Shown here one piece after another: positions 22,778 through 32,126 of a stretch of 47,246 bases of DNA (positions within the stretch are counted from its first letter, which is position 1; each line of letters starts with the position of its first letter). Source of the stretch: Acholeplasmataceae bacterium (GTDB taxonomy: Bacteria; Bacillota_I; Bacilli_A; Acholeplasmatales; Acholeplasmataceae); assembly GCA_018400755.1 (NCBI GenBank), contig JAGYLU010000010.1, forward strand, positions 1 to 47,246, given 5' to 3'. The notes beneath the pieces were generated by a model that was given only the letters and a program-made list of their open reading frames with translations, made no database searches and had not been told where the DNA came from. The position numbers and the translations under genes are program-made.

Positions 22778-25411
22778 TCAGTCCAATCCTAACAATTCAA
22801 TCTCATTCTTGATGGCCAGTGCGAACTCAGTCTTTGTGATCAGTCCTTTAGCAAACTGTTCATAGATGGGTCCGAGTTCATACATGCCAAACCCCGAAGG
22901 CATCTCATTGTACCATATCGCATAGGTCTTCTCTGCCTGAATCCAACCATGGACGGCTTTGCCAACCGGCCATGTCGGGGCATATGGGTTATTGATGAAC
23001 GGCGACACAAAAGAATCACTACTGGCCATAATCTGTTGGCCCTCTGGTGTCAATCCCAAGTCGCCCAAGAATTGCTTAGCGTAATTGGTATTATCAGTGT
23101 CTTTGTTCACCGCATAATATGTGAAAGCGGAGGCGAAAAGACGATCCGCGTCTCCAAGGGCCGATGCATGAGGGGCGATTCCAACCTCAAACCCCAATCC
23201 ACCTTGTATCAAAACTTCATCAACCCAGTTACCCTGATGCAAAAAGGCTGTCTGTCCCAACTTGAACGCATTCACTTGGTCACTATAGTTCCACGATGTC
23301 AGCAACACTGGATCGCTGTGATTGATTAACAGCTCAACCCAATTGGCAAGCGCGTCGAGACGGTCCACATTGACGACTCCATTGAGCAAGTCATCAATGA
23401 CGCTTCGATCATCCATAGCGAGCCCGCTACTGAGATAGCCATTGAAGTTGTGCATCCCGGTTGTCCAGTACATGCCTTCTCCAGCCGCTAAAGACACCAT
23501 ATGCTCAAGCCCATCGATGTTGGCTGCCTCAATGGCTTGGAATGCTGCCTCATAAGCGTTGATATTGATCAACGTATCAGGATCAACCCCTGCCTCATCA
23601 AGAATGTCCTTGTTATAGATCATTCCAAATCCCTCGATAATGACGGGGAACCCTATGACCTGATTGTCATAGACCCACTCAAAATCAGTCTCGCTGACCC
23701 ATTCTTGATCACTCAGATCAAGCATCTTGTTTTCCAACATGCCAAAATACTCTCCAACTGCATAGTCATCAACCATGAACATATCGGGTTGTCTATCTGA
23801 TTGTAATGCGTTCATCAAATAATCATAATACTGCTCTGGATGAGCGAGTGATACTTGGACATCCACCCCATTGGCTTCGCCCCACATGTTCGCGAACATC
23901 AACAGTGCGCTATGGTTCTGTTCTTTGTTGTGAAAAATCCAAAGCGACTGATATTCGTGCCATGATGCGTAAAGCGTCAAGTCTTCATCTAGCATGACCG
24001 TTGCTTCGAAAGGGACAGTCAATGCCTCATCCGAATACCATCCATCAAAAACAAAGTCCTCCTCATAAGGTTCAGGAAGCATCAATGGCGCACCCGCAAG
24101 CCATTGATAGTGTCGGTCTTCCTGAATGCCATTCATCACCAATGTGATGTCCTTGAACTCTGATGGATCACTGTTCCAATGCACGAAGACACCATTGGGT
24201 TTCCATGATTCATGCCAGCCCTCGGGTTCAGCGTTTATCTCGGCGAAGAAAGTCATGATGCCAGTCAGAATGAAGCCATATTTTTGAATCTGTGTGACAC
24301 TTTCCGGAATATGAAACGATGTGAGACGCGGTAGCACGGCAAAGGCATATGCCTCAATGCTCTCAAGTTGCGATATCCCTTCAAAAATCACTTGCTCAAG
24401 GTCATTCATCATGAAAAATGCAAAAGACCCAATCGACGTCACTGACTCAGGAATACGCACTGTCCGAATTTTGATGTCATCTACGACTATACCCTGATCA
24501 TCAAACATCATCATGGCTTCTTTCTCCGCATAGGTCCCAAACATCTGAGAGCCGAGACGTCTGACCGGATAGCCATCGATCTCACAAGGAATCACAACAT
24601 CTTCATTGGTTCCGACATAGGACGTGATGGTCACAGCCCCATCTTTGATGATATAGGTGAAAGGAATCCTTGTCCATCGCGCTTCAAACTCAATGCTCTC
24701 CAAGTCTTCAAAATGAAATGGAAAGTCAACTTTAAGCCCGTTATGATACCATCCATCAAAGACGAATCCGGCTTTGACCGGTTCTACCGGAGCTTCGATG
24801 ATCGATGTCTGTGACACATAAAAGTAGTCATACATCGGACCTCGTTCCTCAAAGCGGAAAACGACGCGGTGTTCCATATATGCCATCGGTGTGATGATTC
24901 GACCAGCGATATCTTCCCGTCCATCGGAATAGACAACCACCAGATCACCGGTTGCGTTCAAATAGACATTTGTGATACTGATCCCGTCTTCCCCTTTGAT
25001 GCTCTCAAGCCAATCCTCATAACTGACCTCAACGGTACCTGACTCAACCCCCGCCTCATAATATGCCATCAGTCTGAGTGTCAGTTCGTCATAGGTCATA
25101 TGGACACGAAGCGTTGTGGTGACACCTTGGTAAGTCACCACCAGATCATACGTTCCGGGCTCATCAAGCATCGCCATCTCTTCATTATCAATCATCGAGA
25201 CATCAATATCCAAAATCTCCGTCGATCCATCACTCATGGTGACAATCAACTGAATGCCCTCAAGGTCGAATGCCCCGAGTTCATAAGACTGTTGTAGCGA
25301 CGTCATATCAATCTGAATAGACTCAACTGACGGATCGCGGTCTTTCCCGCAAGCCCCGATCATCACCATCATCAACACAAAAATAACCCACCCCAACATG
25401 TGTTTCATCAT
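22778..25411 (-). CDS. Chimeric lipoprotein: Ig-like, InlB repeats, leucine-rich repeats and sugar-binding protein
   Basis: 877 aa. Lipobox IGAC (Cys21). In order: an Ig-like domain (~27-105) ending PGTYDLVVTYQGVTTTLRV; a YxDWL/GEDGIS module; an InlB/Listeria B-repeat (VKAGFVFDGWYHNGLKVDF...EARW); BspA-type leucine-rich repeats (VRIPESVTSIGSFAF, FHIPESVTQIQKYGF); a second B-repeat (EEDFVFDGWYSDEAL...LYASW); and from ~490 to the end a family-1 extracellular solute-binding protein (QPDMFMVDDYAVGEYF, GFPVIIEGFGMIYNKDIL, GQTAFLHQGNWVDEVL). No permease or ATPase gene for a sugar importer is adjacent. GGGAGGAG precedes the ATG. Probably cell-surface, combining adhesion modules with ligand binding. 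Confidence 0.9.
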   Translation of the reverse strand: MMKHMLGWVIFVLMMVMIGACGKDRDPSVESIQIDMTSLQQSYELGAFDLEGIQLIVTMSDGSTEILDIDVSMIDNEEMAMLDEPGTYDLVVTYQGVTTTLRVHMTYDELTLRLMAYYEAGVESGTVEVSYEDWLESIKGEDGISITNVYLNATGDLVVVYSDGREDIAGRIITPMAYMEHRVVFRFEERGPMYDYFYVSQTSIIEAPVEPVKAGFVFDGWYHNGLKVDFPFHFEDLESIEFEARWTRIPFTYIIKDGAVTITSYVGTNEDVVIPCEIDGYPVRRLGSQMFGTYAEKEAMMMFDDQGIVVDDIKIRTVRIPESVTSIGSFAFFMMNDLEQVIFEGISQLESIEAYAFAVLPRLTSFHIPESVTQIQKYGFILTGIMTFFAEINAEPEGWHESWKPNGVFVHWNSDPSEFKDITLVMNGIQEDRHYQWLAGAPLMLPEPYEEDFVFDGWYSDEALTVPFEATVMLDEDLTLYASWHEYQSLWIFHNKEQNHSALLMFANMWGEANGVDVQVSLAHPEQYYDYLMNALQSDRQPDMFMVDDYAVGEYFGMLENKMLDLSDQEWVSETDFEWVYDNQVIGFPVIIEGFGMIYNKDILDEAGVDPDTLININAYEAAFQAIEAANIDGLEHMVSLAAGEGMYWTTGMHNFNGYLSSGLAMDDRSVIDDLLNGVVNVDRLDALANWVELLINHSDPVLLTSWNYSDQVNAFKLGQTAFLHQGNWVDEVLIQGGLGFEVGIAPHASALGDADRLFASAFTYYAVNKDTDNTNYAKQFLGDLGLTPEGQQIMASSDSFVSPFINNPYAPTWPVGKAVHGWIQAEKTYAIWYNEMPSGFGMYELGPIYEQFAKGLITKTEFALAIKNEIELLGLD

Positions 25412-25607
25412 CTCATTGTCTCCTCCCTAATACACTCACATCTCCAATAAGGCATTCACGTTGAATGTCCTCAACACACTTAAGCATCTCGCTGTAACCA
25501 CATCCCCCTCTCTGTATCTATCATAAAATGAAGCTAATAAGTCATAACGGTTTTAGGTCTATATCTTATCACATCATCGCCTTGATGTCACATCATCAGG
25601 AATCTCA

Positions 25608-25634
25608 ACAAAAAAGTGCTCAATCGAGCACTTT
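25608..25634 (-). terminator. Terminator of the YwaF-like gene
   Basis: Perfect 9-bp stem (25626-25634 with 25613-25621), 4-base loop, then TTTTTT on the minus strand, 12 bases after the stop. Confidence 0.9.
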
Positions 25635-25645
25635 CTATGAGCGTA

Positions 25646-26353
25646 TCACAGGGTTTCAACCGTCACGGCCTGTTTCACATGGCGCCGAGCCCTGATTGTC
25701 TCATAAACATAGAGCACACCACCATGAAGGGCCAGGACAATCCATCCCAGAACAAACCAGTTCAAAGGGGTTCCTGAGAGAATGGGTGTATTGATATGCA
25801 TCGCGTCCCCATATCCGAGTTCAGAGATGAGCACGAGCCCATAGATCATGTAAAATGACAGTCCAATTGGAAACAAGTGCCACTTCTTAAGCATTGGCTT
25901 GACAAATCCAAGCCGAAACATCATGATCACCAAGAAGACCATCACGGTGTGATGGACAAGTCCGGAGATCGTCATTGGATAGAAGATGGAGTCGCTTTGA
26001 CCGATGAAATCAGGATAGATCAATGTCGTGAGTCCCCCGTAGAGACCGACAAAGGCAACACTATGGAAGAATGGTGAATCCTTTTTGAGTGTCATCGTCC
26101 CAAGTGATAGGAAGAGACTCGATGCCCCACAGAAAGACCCCGGTAAAAATCCCGAAAATGACCCTTTGGTCAACGCGATGGATGTCCTGTTCCACATGAT
26201 AGCAACAAACAACACCGCTCCGATGATCCTGATCACTAGGATGATCTTCTTCTCATCTTTCGCCATTTTGATGATCCATCTTGACAAAGGGATCATCAAA
26301 GTGATTGAAACCAACAAATAAAGTATATGTTCAATTCCAAAAATGTCCGGCAT
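25646..26353 (-). CDS. YwaF/TIGR02206-type integral membrane protein
   Basis: 235 aa, about seven helices. The family pattern is visible: LPGSFCGASSLFLSLG (usually LPLHLC), then GLYGGLTTLIYPDF and SGLVHHTVMVFLVIMM with the paired His. The function of these proteins is not established. The longer frame starting at 26503 runs back through the promoter, so the ATG at 26353, with GAGGT upstream, is used. Monocistronic, with its own promoter and terminator. Confidence 0.75.
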   Translation of the reverse strand: MPDIFGIEHILYLLVSITLMIPLSRWIIKMAKDEKKIILVIRIIGAVLFVAIMWNRTSIALTKGSFSGFLPGSFCGASSLFLSLGTMTLKKDSPFFHSVAFVGLYGGLTTLIYPDFIGQSDSIFYPMTISGLVHHTVMVFLVIMMFRLGFVKPMLKKWHLFPIGLSFYMIYGLVLISELGYGDAMHINTPILSGTPLNWFVLGWIVLALHGGVLYVYETIRARRHVKQAVTVETL

Positions 26354-26390
26354 GATTTCTTGACCTCGCATAAGAGTATGAAACGCCCAT

Positions 26391-26420
26391 AGTATACACC
26401 TTATAAGGTCAAAACAACAA
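26391..26420 (-). promoter_or_regulatory. Promoter with palindrome in the spacer, YwaF-like gene
   Basis: Minus-strand TTGTTG (26415-26420), 18-base spacer, TATACT (26391-26396). A perfect 12-bp palindrome ACCTTATAAGGT (26398-26409) fills most of the spacer, where a bound repressor would block polymerase. Confidence 0.6.
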
Positions 26421-26553
26421 GCCCGTCCAGAAAATAACCATGCTATCTGTTTGATAACATCATTGGCGTAAGACCAAACATATTCATAGAGCAGCCGCTC
26501 CAAGACGTTTCATGTCATGTGACCAGGATACGTCATGAGTCACCATGTCTGGG

Positions 26554-26598
26554 CGATCAAAAAAGTGCTTTCCCTTATGGAAGGCACTTTTTTGATCG
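26554..26598. terminator. Long symmetric terminator after the carotenoid desaturase
   Basis: A nearly perfect dyad running GATC-A6-GTGC... to ...GCAC-T6-GATC around a short loop. It has T runs on both strands, so works in both directions. It follows the stop of the desaturase gene at 26624. Confidence 0.88.
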
Positions 26599-26623
26599 TC
26601 ATCAACAGTCATGACGCTTGATA

Positions 26624-28138
26624 TCAGGACTTCGGACCTTGAAATCTCTTGTCCCTAAGAATCTGTTCGACAACTTGCTGACCGGAAAGCACCACCATCG
26701 GCATGCCCCCACCAGGATTGACAGATCCTCCGACAAAGTAGAGATTCTGATAGAAAGGACTCTTCTTAGGTGTCTTGAACCCAAGGTTCTTTTGTTTGTC
26801 GGAGATAACCCCATAGATCGATCCCTGATTGGAATAATACATCTCTTCAATCGTCTCAGGCACCCAGAGTTCCTCGGTCACGATATGCTTCCTAAGATCA
26901 TGAAGACCCATGCGTTCAAGCTTATCAAGGACATGTTCACGGTATGTATGGTATGCCTCATCGGTGAAAGGATGGTCTTTGTCAATCACCGGGATATGGG
27001 GCAGAATCTTGATGATTTCTGTGCCTTTGGGACCTTGACTCGGATCGGTCTTCATTGGCGCGACCAGATAGATGGTCGGATCTTTGGACAACCGGTGGTT
27101 ATGGAAGATGTTATCAAAGTTTTGCTTTGAATCATTTGAGAAAAAGAAGTTGTGGTGTCTTAGGATCTCATAAGGCTGATCAACCCCAAGGTGAAGAGCG
27201 AACCCTGAACAAGCTGGACCGTACTTGGCCTTGATTCCTTTGATCCGCTTCGGTTCTTCTCTTGAGATCTTTTCATAGAAAGGGATGACCTCCATGTTTG
27301 AGACCAGAAGATCGGTCTTGATCACCGTATCATCTTTCAAGACCAATCCGGTGATGGTTTCCCCTTCTTTCTCAATGGCCTTGACCTCAGTCGTTGTCAT
27401 GACCTTGATGTCAAGGGATCTGATCAGTTTCTCAAGCCCTTTCGAGAGCCCAAACATCCCATCCTTGACATACCAGAGATCATAGGTCCACTGCACATAG
27501 GGAAGGACATTCAAGACTGCGGGGGCGTCATAGGGAGAGGAACCGACATATTTGATGAAGTAATTCATGATATCGATCAGATATGGGTTCTTGATGTGAT
27601 GTCTCACCGCCTGATCCATGGTTTTGAACATATCACTGTCCTTGATGATCCGATGCCACGGATAAACCTTGAGACTTTGCAAGGGTGTCTCAATCTGGTT
27701 TTTGAAGTAGACCTGATCAGTGAAGTCATGGATATGCTTCGTGTAATCAAAGAACCGTCTCAAATCACTTAAGTCATCGGCACTGACCTTGTCGCTGGTT
27801 GTCATCTTGTCAATCGATTCAGCAAGATCAATGATGGTTCCGTCTTCAAAGATATTGCGCCAATGTGGTCTGACTGGAACAAACGTCATCACATCTTTCA
27901 GCTCTTTGCCGTGCATGGCAAAGAGTCTCTCAAAGATGTGTGGCATCGTCAGAATCGATGGTCCAAGATCAAATGAGAACCCATCCTTTTCAAGCACATT
28001 CAGTTTCCCACCCAAATGTTCATTCTTCTCGATCAATGTGACCTTGAACTGTGGATGGGCAGCGAGGCTGATGGCGGCACTCATGCCGCCCAGACCGGCA
28101 CCAAGGACTGTCACGTGGATTTTTTGCATGTTAATCAT
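26624..28138 (-). CDS. Phytoene desaturase-family FAD oxidoreductase (CrtI/CrtN/CrtP type)
   Basis: 504 aa, full family length. N-terminal FAD fold VTVLGAGLGGMSAAISLAA (GxGxxG) with EKNEHLGGKLNVL, then FDLGPSILTMP. The C-terminal signature is YFVGGSVNPGGGMPMVVLSG. These enzymes desaturate or oxidise carotenoid precursors at the membrane. Whether it acts as desaturase or oxidase cannot be told from sequence. Its ATG overlaps the stop of the upstream desaturase remnant (ATGA), so the two were one operon. No phytoene or squalene synthase gene is in the window. Confidence 0.88.
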   Translation of the reverse strand: MINMQKIHVTVLGAGLGGMSAAISLAAHPQFKVTLIEKNEHLGGKLNVLEKDGFSFDLGPSILTMPHIFERLFAMHGKELKDVMTFVPVRPHWRNIFEDGTIIDLAESIDKMTTSDKVSADDLSDLRRFFDYTKHIHDFTDQVYFKNQIETPLQSLKVYPWHRIIKDSDMFKTMDQAVRHHIKNPYLIDIMNYFIKYVGSSPYDAPAVLNVLPYVQWTYDLWYVKDGMFGLSKGLEKLIRSLDIKVMTTTEVKAIEKEGETITGLVLKDDTVIKTDLLVSNMEVIPFYEKISREEPKRIKGIKAKYGPACSGFALHLGVDQPYEILRHHNFFFSNDSKQNFDNIFHNHRLSKDPTIYLVAPMKTDPSQGPKGTEIIKILPHIPVIDKDHPFTDEAYHTYREHVLDKLERMGLHDLRKHIVTEELWVPETIEEMYYSNQGSIYGVISDKQKNLGFKTPKKSPFYQNLYFVGGSVNPGGGMPMVVLSGQQVVEQILRDKRFQGPKS

Positions 28139-29579
28139 CCTTTCTCCAAGTATTTGGATGTGATGATGGCCGACTGATAGATCGTTGGCAGCCCACTTCC
28201 AGGATGGGTGCCACCGCCAACAAGATAGAGGCCTTTGATATCCTCAAAGTTGTTATGGGGTCTGAAATACATCATCTGTGAGAGTTTGTGCGAGAGGTTG
28301 AAGACCGCCCCTTGGTAGACATTGTAATCATCTTGCCAATCTTTGGGGGTGATGATCATTTTGGTGAGCGTATGGGCTTCTAAGTCGATATCGAACTTCT
28401 TTTTGATCGACTGGTAGACAAGGCTTTCGATGTGACTTTGATAGGACGTCCAGTCTTTCGGACTCGTCATGTTTGGAAGGGGAACAAGCAGATAGAGTGC
28501 GGACTTCCCTTCTGGTGCCATTGTCTTGTCAATCACGGACGGATTATGGATGTAATAGCTGATGTCGTCGGTGAATTCGCCTTTCGAGAGCTTTCTTAGG
28601 TAGTCATCATAATCATCAGAAAAGACGATCTGATGATGACTGAATGGAAGCAGCGTATCAAGGCCCAGATAGATGTTCATGGTTGAGACCGAATAATCTT
28701 TCTTGGCCACCTTCTCATGCGTGTATGTTCTGAGTTGATCGTTATCGATCAGCTCGGTTGCCATGTATGCAAAATCAGCATTGGCGACAACCGCGTCATA
28801 CAAGACATCTTTGTCATCAACACGGATGCCATAGGCCTTCCGGTCTTTGACAAGAATCTTTTGAACAGTCGTCTTGGTCTTCACAGACCCGCCATTTCTG
28901 ATGATCAGTTCCGCCATCTTCCGGTTGATCGCATTCAATCCACCTTCCGTATGATAGAGCCCTCCATCATGTTCCAGAAAGGGGAGAAGCGAGGAAAGCC
29001 GAAGGGGCATCAAATGAAGGCCATCCGGATACTTGACACGAACCAAGGCTCGGATGACCCGGGCTCGGATTCCGGTTTGTGAGTGACTGATAGACAAGCT
29101 GAAACGGGTGATCTTGGGAAGCATACGGAGTGTATCCGCTTTGACATAATCGAAGATCGATGCAAACGACCGCTTGAGTAGCGGCGTGACCGCATCAGCT
29201 TTGCTATTCTGGACTTTTCGCCACTTAAGTACGCATCCCCGGCATCTTTGTCAGGCGTCCGGCAGGCCACTTGTTGTGCATTGATCAGTACTCAGTTCAA
29301 GGTGTGATACGGAAGGGTAGCTAGGTACAAAGGATCAAAGATTGATCGGTCAAGCTCTTTGTGAAGTCATATCCACGCCCAGTCTGAAAGACATTCTCCA
29401 AGAGGCTCGACCCATACATCAAAATGTCAGGTCGGCATCAAATGATCCATCCGATGTCAACCGCTGGGCGGCACCAACCTCATCATCTTTCTCATAGATG
29501 GTCATCGTGACCTTGTTTGATAAAGATGGGTACCTTAAGCCCCGGGTTGGCCCCAATCCACAGCAATCCGTTTGTTCAT
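28135..29579 (-). pseudogene. Second carotenoid desaturase, N-terminus broken
   Basis: The last ~329 codons (28135-29124) read cleanly and show the family C-terminus: HTEGGLNAINRKMAELI, then LYLVGGGTHPGSGLP. The FAD-binding N-terminus is missing from that frame. Upstream on the same strand, pieces of it appear in several frames: MNKRIAV at 29579, TMTIYEKDDEVG near 29500, and KRSFASIFDYVKADTLRMLPK leading into the intact part. At least three frameshifts and some lost sequence separate them, so no FAD site is made. Either a decayed gene or a poorly sequenced patch. Confidence 0.8.
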
Positions 29580-29642
29580 ATGCATGCGTGCTTCCCTCGG
29601 ATTTGAATTCGATTTGAAGATGTTGTCTTAAGAACTACTTAG

Positions 29643-31898
29643 TTAAAGACACAACCGATAGACCACCAAATTTCCATGATATTGAAGAGATGCCAGCAAA
29701 ATAGAAAAACCTCCACAATGGAGTTTTGTGGCTCTCTGATGATCCGGGATGGCGAATTGATTCCAATATCTATGTACGGTCTGGTTCATAGCATCATAGT
29801 GACCTAGTTTGCCTTTGTTCCAACCCCGATTGTAACCGCCTCCCCTGACATAATGCTTCAGCGATGACGCATGAATATCAAAACAGATCTCAGCGACATT
29901 GCCGCTCATGTCATAGAGTCCAAGTTGCGTGGGACGCAATCCCCCAACCACTTGCGTGCTGTTATTCGAGTTGGCATCATACCAAGATACCGCAAGCGTC
30001 TCCATTCCATCAAACGCATCATAAGCCCGATAAGCACCAGCAGCGAAGTTTCCGGGTGTCCAGTAACCACTAGGCGTGAAAAGAGATGCTGTCAAAGGCT
30101 CGGGATCAAGGAGCATCCGAGCCGCCATGTTCCACTCGCTGTTCAAAGGCAGACGATACCCCGGATTGATACTTTGGATGGCATCATCAGCATCCGTTGT
30201 GGTTGCGTTCTTGATGATCTGATTGGAGGCGTCACGGTAGATAGGGGTATATGATGTCATCTCAGATAATGCATTCAACCAGACAATGATGTCCCGATAA
30301 GAGATATCCGTCACCGGAAGCGACTGACCAGAAGGCATGGCCCCAACGATGCCGTGGGATCCTTCCCGACCAAGATTCGAAAAGACATACCCTTGGGTTT
30401 CTCCCCAACGTCTGACCTCATACCAAACCGAATATGTGGTCTCGATAACGGCTATCCTAAATCCACCCCTGACATCATCAATCCCATCATCAGCCTCGTC
30501 TGAGGGGACAGTGTAGTTCATCCCTGAGCCCACCGGGGCGGTGGTGATTGAAAGCCAATCGGCGTAGAGGGTCGCGTCATTCTCAGGGGCATGGGTGACC
30601 CTGGTGGTCAGTGATGAATCCTGGTACCAACCAGCAAAGACATGTTCATCCCTGGTCGGAAGAAAGGACATCAGTGATGTGCCGATTGGCACATCCGCTT
30701 GGTCGATATGGGTACCACCATTGTTGATAAAACTCAGACTCACCGTTTCCAATGCCCAACCCGCATAAATCGTCATATGGACATCGGGCAGGGTATCAGA
30801 GTCATAGGGGATGAGCAATGACTCATCCTCATACCAGCCCGTGAAAAGATGATTGGCCAAAACCGGATCATCCGGTTTTTCAAAAGGATCCCCGGGATGA
30901 CCGCTCAGAGGCAAGACCTCTGAACCGTCATAGGTCTCAAAGGAAAGTGTGACATGCCATAATGCATAAAGGGTCAGATCATGGGCTGGCATCCGTCCAA
31001 AATCGTATGGTTCTGTCCCCTCTAGATCCAAATACCATCCCGCAAACGTCTGTGAATCCTTGACTGGATCATCAGGTTCAGGCACGAAGGTGTCAAAGAC
31101 GACATCAGCCGGGTCAATCAGTGACCCTCCCACTGTGTCATAGGTCACGGTATAGGTCAAAGGTGTCCATTTCGCATAGAGTGTCAAATCATGAGCCGGC
31201 ATGTCACCAAAGACATAAACAGTCTCGTAAGTCGGACTCAAATACCATCCATCAAAGGCGTATCCCTCGTAGGTCGGTTCAGCGGGAGGAACAACCACAG
31301 TGTCATATAACACATCCGAAGACACAAGTTCAGATCCCCCCATGGTGTCATAGAGGACCGTGTATGACAAGGTCTCCCATCCGGCATAAAGGGTCAAATC
31401 ATGGGCTGGCATATCACCAAATTCGTGCAAGATCTCACGGGCAGCATCCTCATACCATCCGGTAAACGCATGTCCATCATAGATCGGATCCATGGGCGGT
31501 TCAGTCTCTTCCCCATAGTGATAAGATGCGTTCTCGATGGTGCTTCCGCCGGTATCTTGATAAATGATCTGATAGATGGCAGGTGTCCAATACGCATAGA
31601 CAGTGACGTCCTGTGCGTCCTCATCAACGACATAGGTCGTGATGTCAAAAGGGTCTTTGAATGTCTGATCGTCTAGAAACCACCCTTCAAACACATAGCC
31701 CGTCCAAATCGGATCATCGGGCCAAACACTCAAATCACTGCCATCAAAGGCAATCGGATCAATTGCTGGTCCGCCATGAACTTCAAAGGCGATGTTCACG
31801 ATTTTCTGGATGATGTCTTCCTCATCACAAGATGTCATCACGAAGGTTGAAAGAAGAAGAAAAACGAAAAACATGGTCTTCATCAGTTTTCCAAACAC
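29643..31898 (-). CDS. Lipoprotein with six InlB B-repeats and a formylglycine-enzyme-like domain
   Basis: 751 aa. Lipobox MTSC (Cys24). Six ~65-residue B-repeats (~32-440), each with the (F)xGWYxD and LTLYAxW pattern. The rest (~455-735) is a FGE-sulfatase/SUMF1-type domain: WGETQGYVFSNLGREGSHG, SLPVTDISYRDIIVWLNALSE, NPGYRLPLNSEWNMAARM, LGLYDMSGNVAEICFD, YVRGGGYNRG. The paired active-site cysteines of true formylglycine enzymes are not evident (one Cys near the end), so it may bind a ligand rather than oxidise cysteine. GTG start, chosen because GGAGG lies exactly 7 bases upstream; the next ATG is too far away. Confidence 0.9.
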   Translation of the reverse strand: MFGKLMKTMFFVFLLLSTFVMTSCDEEDIIQKIVNIAFEVHGGPAIDPIAFDGSDLSVWPDDPIWTGYVFEGWFLDDQTFKDPFDITTYVVDEDAQDVTVYAYWTPAIYQIIYQDTGGSTIENASYHYGEETEPPMDPIYDGHAFTGWYEDAAREILHEFGDMPAHDLTLYAGWETLSYTVLYDTMGGSELVSSDVLYDTVVVPPAEPTYEGYAFDGWYLSPTYETVYVFGDMPAHDLTLYAKWTPLTYTVTYDTVGGSLIDPADVVFDTFVPEPDDPVKDSQTFAGWYLDLEGTEPYDFGRMPAHDLTLYALWHVTLSFETYDGSEVLPLSGHPGDPFEKPDDPVLANHLFTGWYEDESLLIPYDSDTLPDVHMTIYAGWALETVSLSFINNGGTHIDQADVPIGTSLMSFLPTRDEHVFAGWYQDSSLTTRVTHAPENDATLYADWLSITTAPVGSGMNYTVPSDEADDGIDDVRGGFRIAVIETTYSVWYEVRRWGETQGYVFSNLGREGSHGIVGAMPSGQSLPVTDISYRDIIVWLNALSEMTSYTPIYRDASNQIIKNATTTDADDAIQSINPGYRLPLNSEWNMAARMLLDPEPLTASLFTPSGYWTPGNFAAGAYRAYDAFDGMETLAVSWYDANSNNSTQVVGGLRPTQLGLYDMSGNVAEICFDIHASSLKHYVRGGGYNRGWNKGKLGHYDAMNQTVHRYWNQFAIPDHQRATKLHCGGFSILLASLQYHGNLVVYRLCL

Positions 31899-31960
31899 AA
31901 AAAAACCTCCTCTGTTCTCCCATTCCCCGGGTCATCCTCTTTGGTGTCATTGAATGCCTT

Positions 31961-31989
31961 ATTTTATCACAGTCCATGACTTATGTAAA
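31961..31989 (-). promoter_or_regulatory. Promoter of the InlB-FGE lipoprotein gene
   Basis: TTTACA (31984-31989), 17-base spacer, TAAAAT (31961-31966). About 60 bases of leader precede the GTG start. Confidence 0.7.
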
Positions 31990-32126
31990 TAAGACGTCAA
32001 TATGGATGAATCCGGTGGTGATCGCCAGATAGTTCGCCATCGAACTGATGAAAACCGCTCATTTTAGGCTATAATAATGACAGGTTCGAGCACATCCATC
32101 AATTGTTTATTCATCAAGGAGATTCC

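Noticed and set aside
28135-29124. Reading the shorter desaturase as a complete alternative enzyme
   Set aside because: It lacks the FAD-binding GxGxxG fold required by the family, and pieces of that fold lie upstream out of frame.
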